From the NCBI GenBank assembly GCA_003978675.1, contig QNYP01000188.1, positions 1-8,396 on the forward strand: DNA of 8,396 nucleotides, in the 5' to 3' direction. Shown here piece by piece: positions 6,403-8,396 of the stretch. The position numbers and the translations under genes were made by a program. Numbering within the stretch: position 1 is the stretch's first letter; each line of letters starts with the position of its first letter. This DNA is from Hydrogenothermus sp. (GTDB lineage: Bacteria; Aquificota; Aquificia; Aquificales; Hydrogenothermaceae). The notes under the pieces were generated by a model. The model searched no databases. It worked only from the letters and a program-made list of their open reading frames with translations, and was not told the origin of the DNA.

Positions 6403-8396
6403 TTAAACCACCTTTAAAAATTTTGTTAGTATTTCTTTTTCTCCAGCTTTTTCAAAAATTACCCTTGCTTTTGGTGGTGATAAACTTTTTATTATCCCTT
6501 TTCCAAAAACATCATGTTTAACTATCTGCCCTACCTTAAAATCAAGTGATGAACTAGAGGAAATACTTGTATTGCTTTTAGATTTACCAGAAACACTTTT
6601 AACAGCAGGTTTTAATGTTTTTAAATATTCCTTGATATCCTTTAAAAATCTAGAAGGTTTTGTTTGATTGTAGTTATATCCAAAACTGCTTCTATGCTTT
6701 GCAAATGTTAATATTAGATGCTCTTTTGCCCTTGTAAGTGCAACATAAAACAGTCTTCTCTCCTCTTCCATTTGTTCTACATCTTCAAAAGCCCTTCCAC
6801 TTGGGAAAATTCCATCTTCTAATCCTGCAACAAAAACAACATTGTATTCCAGTCCTTTCGATGCGTGAACTGTCATAACTTTAACCGAGTTTAACTCTTC
6901 TATACTATCCTGTGCCTGTTGCAAGGAAGTTTCCTCTAAAAATTCCCTTAATGTTTTGCCTCTTTTTTCTAATTCTTCTAATGCATTAAATAGCTCTTTT
7001 ACATTTTCTACTCTGTCTTCATAGTCTTTTGGATATTTACTTTTTAGATAGTTTTCATAATCAATTGAGTCATAAACATACTTTGCAGTTTCTGCAGGAC
7101 TTTTATCTGCATTTTTTTGGATATATTCAATTATTTCTAAAAACTGCGTTATACCTTCTTGAAGTTTCTTAGATAATGATGAAAGACTGTCCTTTAATGC
7201 CTGTTCCCAATCTTCTACATAAAAGGTCTGTATTTTATTTAATGTTTTATTTCCTATTCCTCTAGATGGAAGGTTTATAATCCTTTTAAATGCCTGAATA
7301 TCTTTAGGATTTAAAGCAAATCTTAAATATGCAAGAATATCCTTAATTTCTGCTCTTTCATAGAATTTAACTCCACCAATAATTTGATAGGGAATAGATG
7401 CTTTTACTAATGCTTCTTCTATATTCCTTGATAGAAAAGACATCCTAATTAGTATTGCTATATCTTTATATTCGTATCCTTCATTTATGAACTTTTTTAT
7501 TTGAGATGCTATTAATCCCGCTTCTTGTTTATCATTTTCAAGTACAATTAGTTTTATATCTTCTCCTTCTTCTTTATCTGTCCATAGAGTTAAAACCTTT
7601 TCTTTCCATCTTCCTTTTGATGCTGAAATTACTTTATTTGCAATATTTAATATTTTCTGCGTAGAACGATAATTTCTTTCAAGTTTTATTATCCTAGTAT
7701 TTGGAAAATCCTTTTCAAAATCTAAAATATTTTCAGGATTTGCTCCTCTCCAAGTATAGATACATTGCTGTGGGTCTCCTACAACAGTAATACAGTCTCT
7801 ATTTCCTACTATATGTTTTAAGATTTCGTGTTGTACTTTATTTGTATCTTGATACTCATCTACAAGAATATAATCAAACTTATCCTGCCACTTCTGTTTT
7901 ATTTCTGGATTTTCGTTAAATAATTTAACTGTATTTAACAAAACATCATCAAAATCCATAGAATTTGCAAAAATTAGTCTTTCCTGATAGAGATTATAAA
8001 TCTGCTTTATATGGGGCATTTGCATAGCATAAAAATCTAAAACTTCTTCATCAAGATTTTGTTTTATTTGGGAAATAATATTTTTTAGTCTGTCTGGTTT
8101 ATAAAGTTCTTTATCTAAATTTAATTCTTCAACGATTTCTTTTAATAATTTTTTACTATCTTCTTCATCATATATAACAAAATTTCTATCAAAACCTATA
8201 GCCTTTGCTTCTATTCTTAAAACTTTTGCAGAAAAACTATGGAATGTTGCTATCCATTGAGGTTCTTCATCTAATCTAAGGTAATTTTTTACCCTTTCTT
8301 TCATCTCATTAGCAGCTTTGTTTGTAAATGTAATAGCAAGAATTCTATCTAATGGAATACCAAGCTCCTTAATTACACACAAAATAATGTTTTTAA
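6403..8396 (-). CDS. pcrA: UvrD/PcrA-family superfamily 1 DNA helicase, N-terminus cut by the window edge
   Basis: ATP-dependent 3'-5' DNA helicase of the UvrD/PcrA/Rep group, acting in repair and replication restart. The frame stays open to the right edge (codons for K-N-I-I precede a TTG at 8382), so that TTG is not the start. By comparison with PcrA about 40 residues are missing, including the Q motif and Walker A. Counting from the TTG codon: motif Ia ITFTNKAANEM (17-27), Ib TFHSFSAKVLR (46-56), II LVDEYQDT (173-180), III VGDPQQCIYTWRGANP (201-216), IV LERNYRST (234-241), V VMTVHASKGLEYNVVF (502-517) and VI RRLFYVALTRAKEHL (542-556). After a Ser-rich linker (about 600-613) comes the C-terminal Tudor-like module of PcrA/UvrD (615-658), known in relatives to contact RNA polymerase. 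Motif III has Cys where many family members have Ser. Presence of the C-terminal module argues against Rep; PcrA versus UvrD is a naming matter. First visible gene of the minus-strand operon. Confidence 0.93.
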   Translation of the reverse strand, partial: KNIILCVIKELGIPLDRILAITFTNKAANEMKERVKNYLRLDEEPQWIATFHSFSAKVLRIEAKAIGFDRNFVIYDEEDSKKLLKEIVEELNLDKELYKPDRLKNIISQIKQNLDEEVLDFYAMQMPHIKQIYNLYQERLIFANSMDFDDVLLNTVKLFNENPEIKQKWQDKFDYILVDEYQDTNKVQHEILKHIVGNRDCITVVGDPQQCIYTWRGANPENILDFEKDFPNTRIIKLERNYRSTQKILNIANKVISASKGRWKEKVLTLWTDKEEGEDIKLIVLENDKQEAGLIASQIKKFINEGYEYKDIAILIRMSFLSRNIEEALVKASIPYQIIGGVKFYERAEIKDILAYLRFALNPKDIQAFKRIINLPSRGIGNKTLNKIQTFYVEDWEQALKDSLSSLSKKLQEGITQFLEIIEYIQKNADKSPAETAKYVYDSIDYENYLKSKYPKDYEDRVENVKELFNALEELEKRGKTLREFLEETSLQQAQDSIEELNSVKVMTVHASKGLEYNVVFVAGLEDGIFPSGRAFEDVEQMEEERRLFYVALTRAKEHLILTFAKHRSSFGYNYNQTKPSRFLKDIKEYLKTLKPAVKSVSGKSKSNTSISSSSSLDFKVGQIVKHDVFGKGIIKSLSPPKARVIFEKAGEKEILTKFLKVV
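6408..6413 (-). promoter_or_regulatory. Shine-Dalgarno that decides the TTG start of the short glycosyltransferase
   Basis: On the minus strand this is AGGTGG, eight bases before the TTG at 6399-6397 and within the last codons of the helicase gene. It is one of the best ribosome sites in the window and supports both the unusual start and translational coupling. Confidence 0.7.

Noticed and set aside
8380..8382. TTG as the start of the helicase
   Set aside because: The frame continues without a stop to the window edge, the residues upstream (K-N-I-I) fit the helix after Walker A, and a start here would remove the ATP-binding loop. The gene is simply cut by the edge.
6403..8396. Helicase plus neighbours as an anti-phage defence system
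   Set aside because: The helicase has the standard PcrA/UvrD motifs and C-terminal module, and PolX is a standard repair enzyme. There is no nuclease, methylase or other defence partner in the window.

Overview
This is an AT-rich, densely coding bacterial window with seven protein genes and no RNA gene, mobile element or CRISPR array that I can see. Arginine is written almost entirely with AGA/AGG, and the proteins are rich in Lys, Glu and Ile. Together with low GC this suggests a low-GC thermophile. Aquificota, for example the Hydrogenothermaceae, is my best guess from general resemblance, but nothing here proves the lineage. No stretch longer than about 70 bases lacks a gene.

Left half, plus strand: purE (68-577, purine synthesis) overlaps by one base an ArnT/PMT-like membrane glycosyltransferase (577-2187). 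Six bases later comes a PabC-type aminotransferase class IV (2194-2943, folate synthesis). The tight spacing, with each Shine-Dalgarno inside the preceding gene, indicates one operon.

Right half, minus strand, in transcription order: a UvrD/PcrA helicase that runs off the right edge (8396-6403), a second and shorter ArnT/PMT-like glycosyltransferase (6399-5092), a complete bacterial PolX with a PHP domain (5088-3322), and a small unknown protein with a C-terminal membrane anchor (3319-2921). Gaps are 2-3 bases, and two of these genes start with TTG behind clear Shine-Dalgarno sequences. This operon mixes DNA repair with envelope glycosylation. The two operons converge and their last genes overlap by 23 bases.

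The most unusual structural feature is at the left edge. Bases 1-59 are an exact reverse complement of bases 349-407, inside purE. The likeliest reading is a fold-back (chimeric) join at a contig end, so the apparent upstream region of purE should not be read as native. I found no convincing new biological system. The items most worth a second look are this inverted copy, the tail-anchored partner of PolX, and the complementary motif changes in the two glycosyltransferase paralogs.
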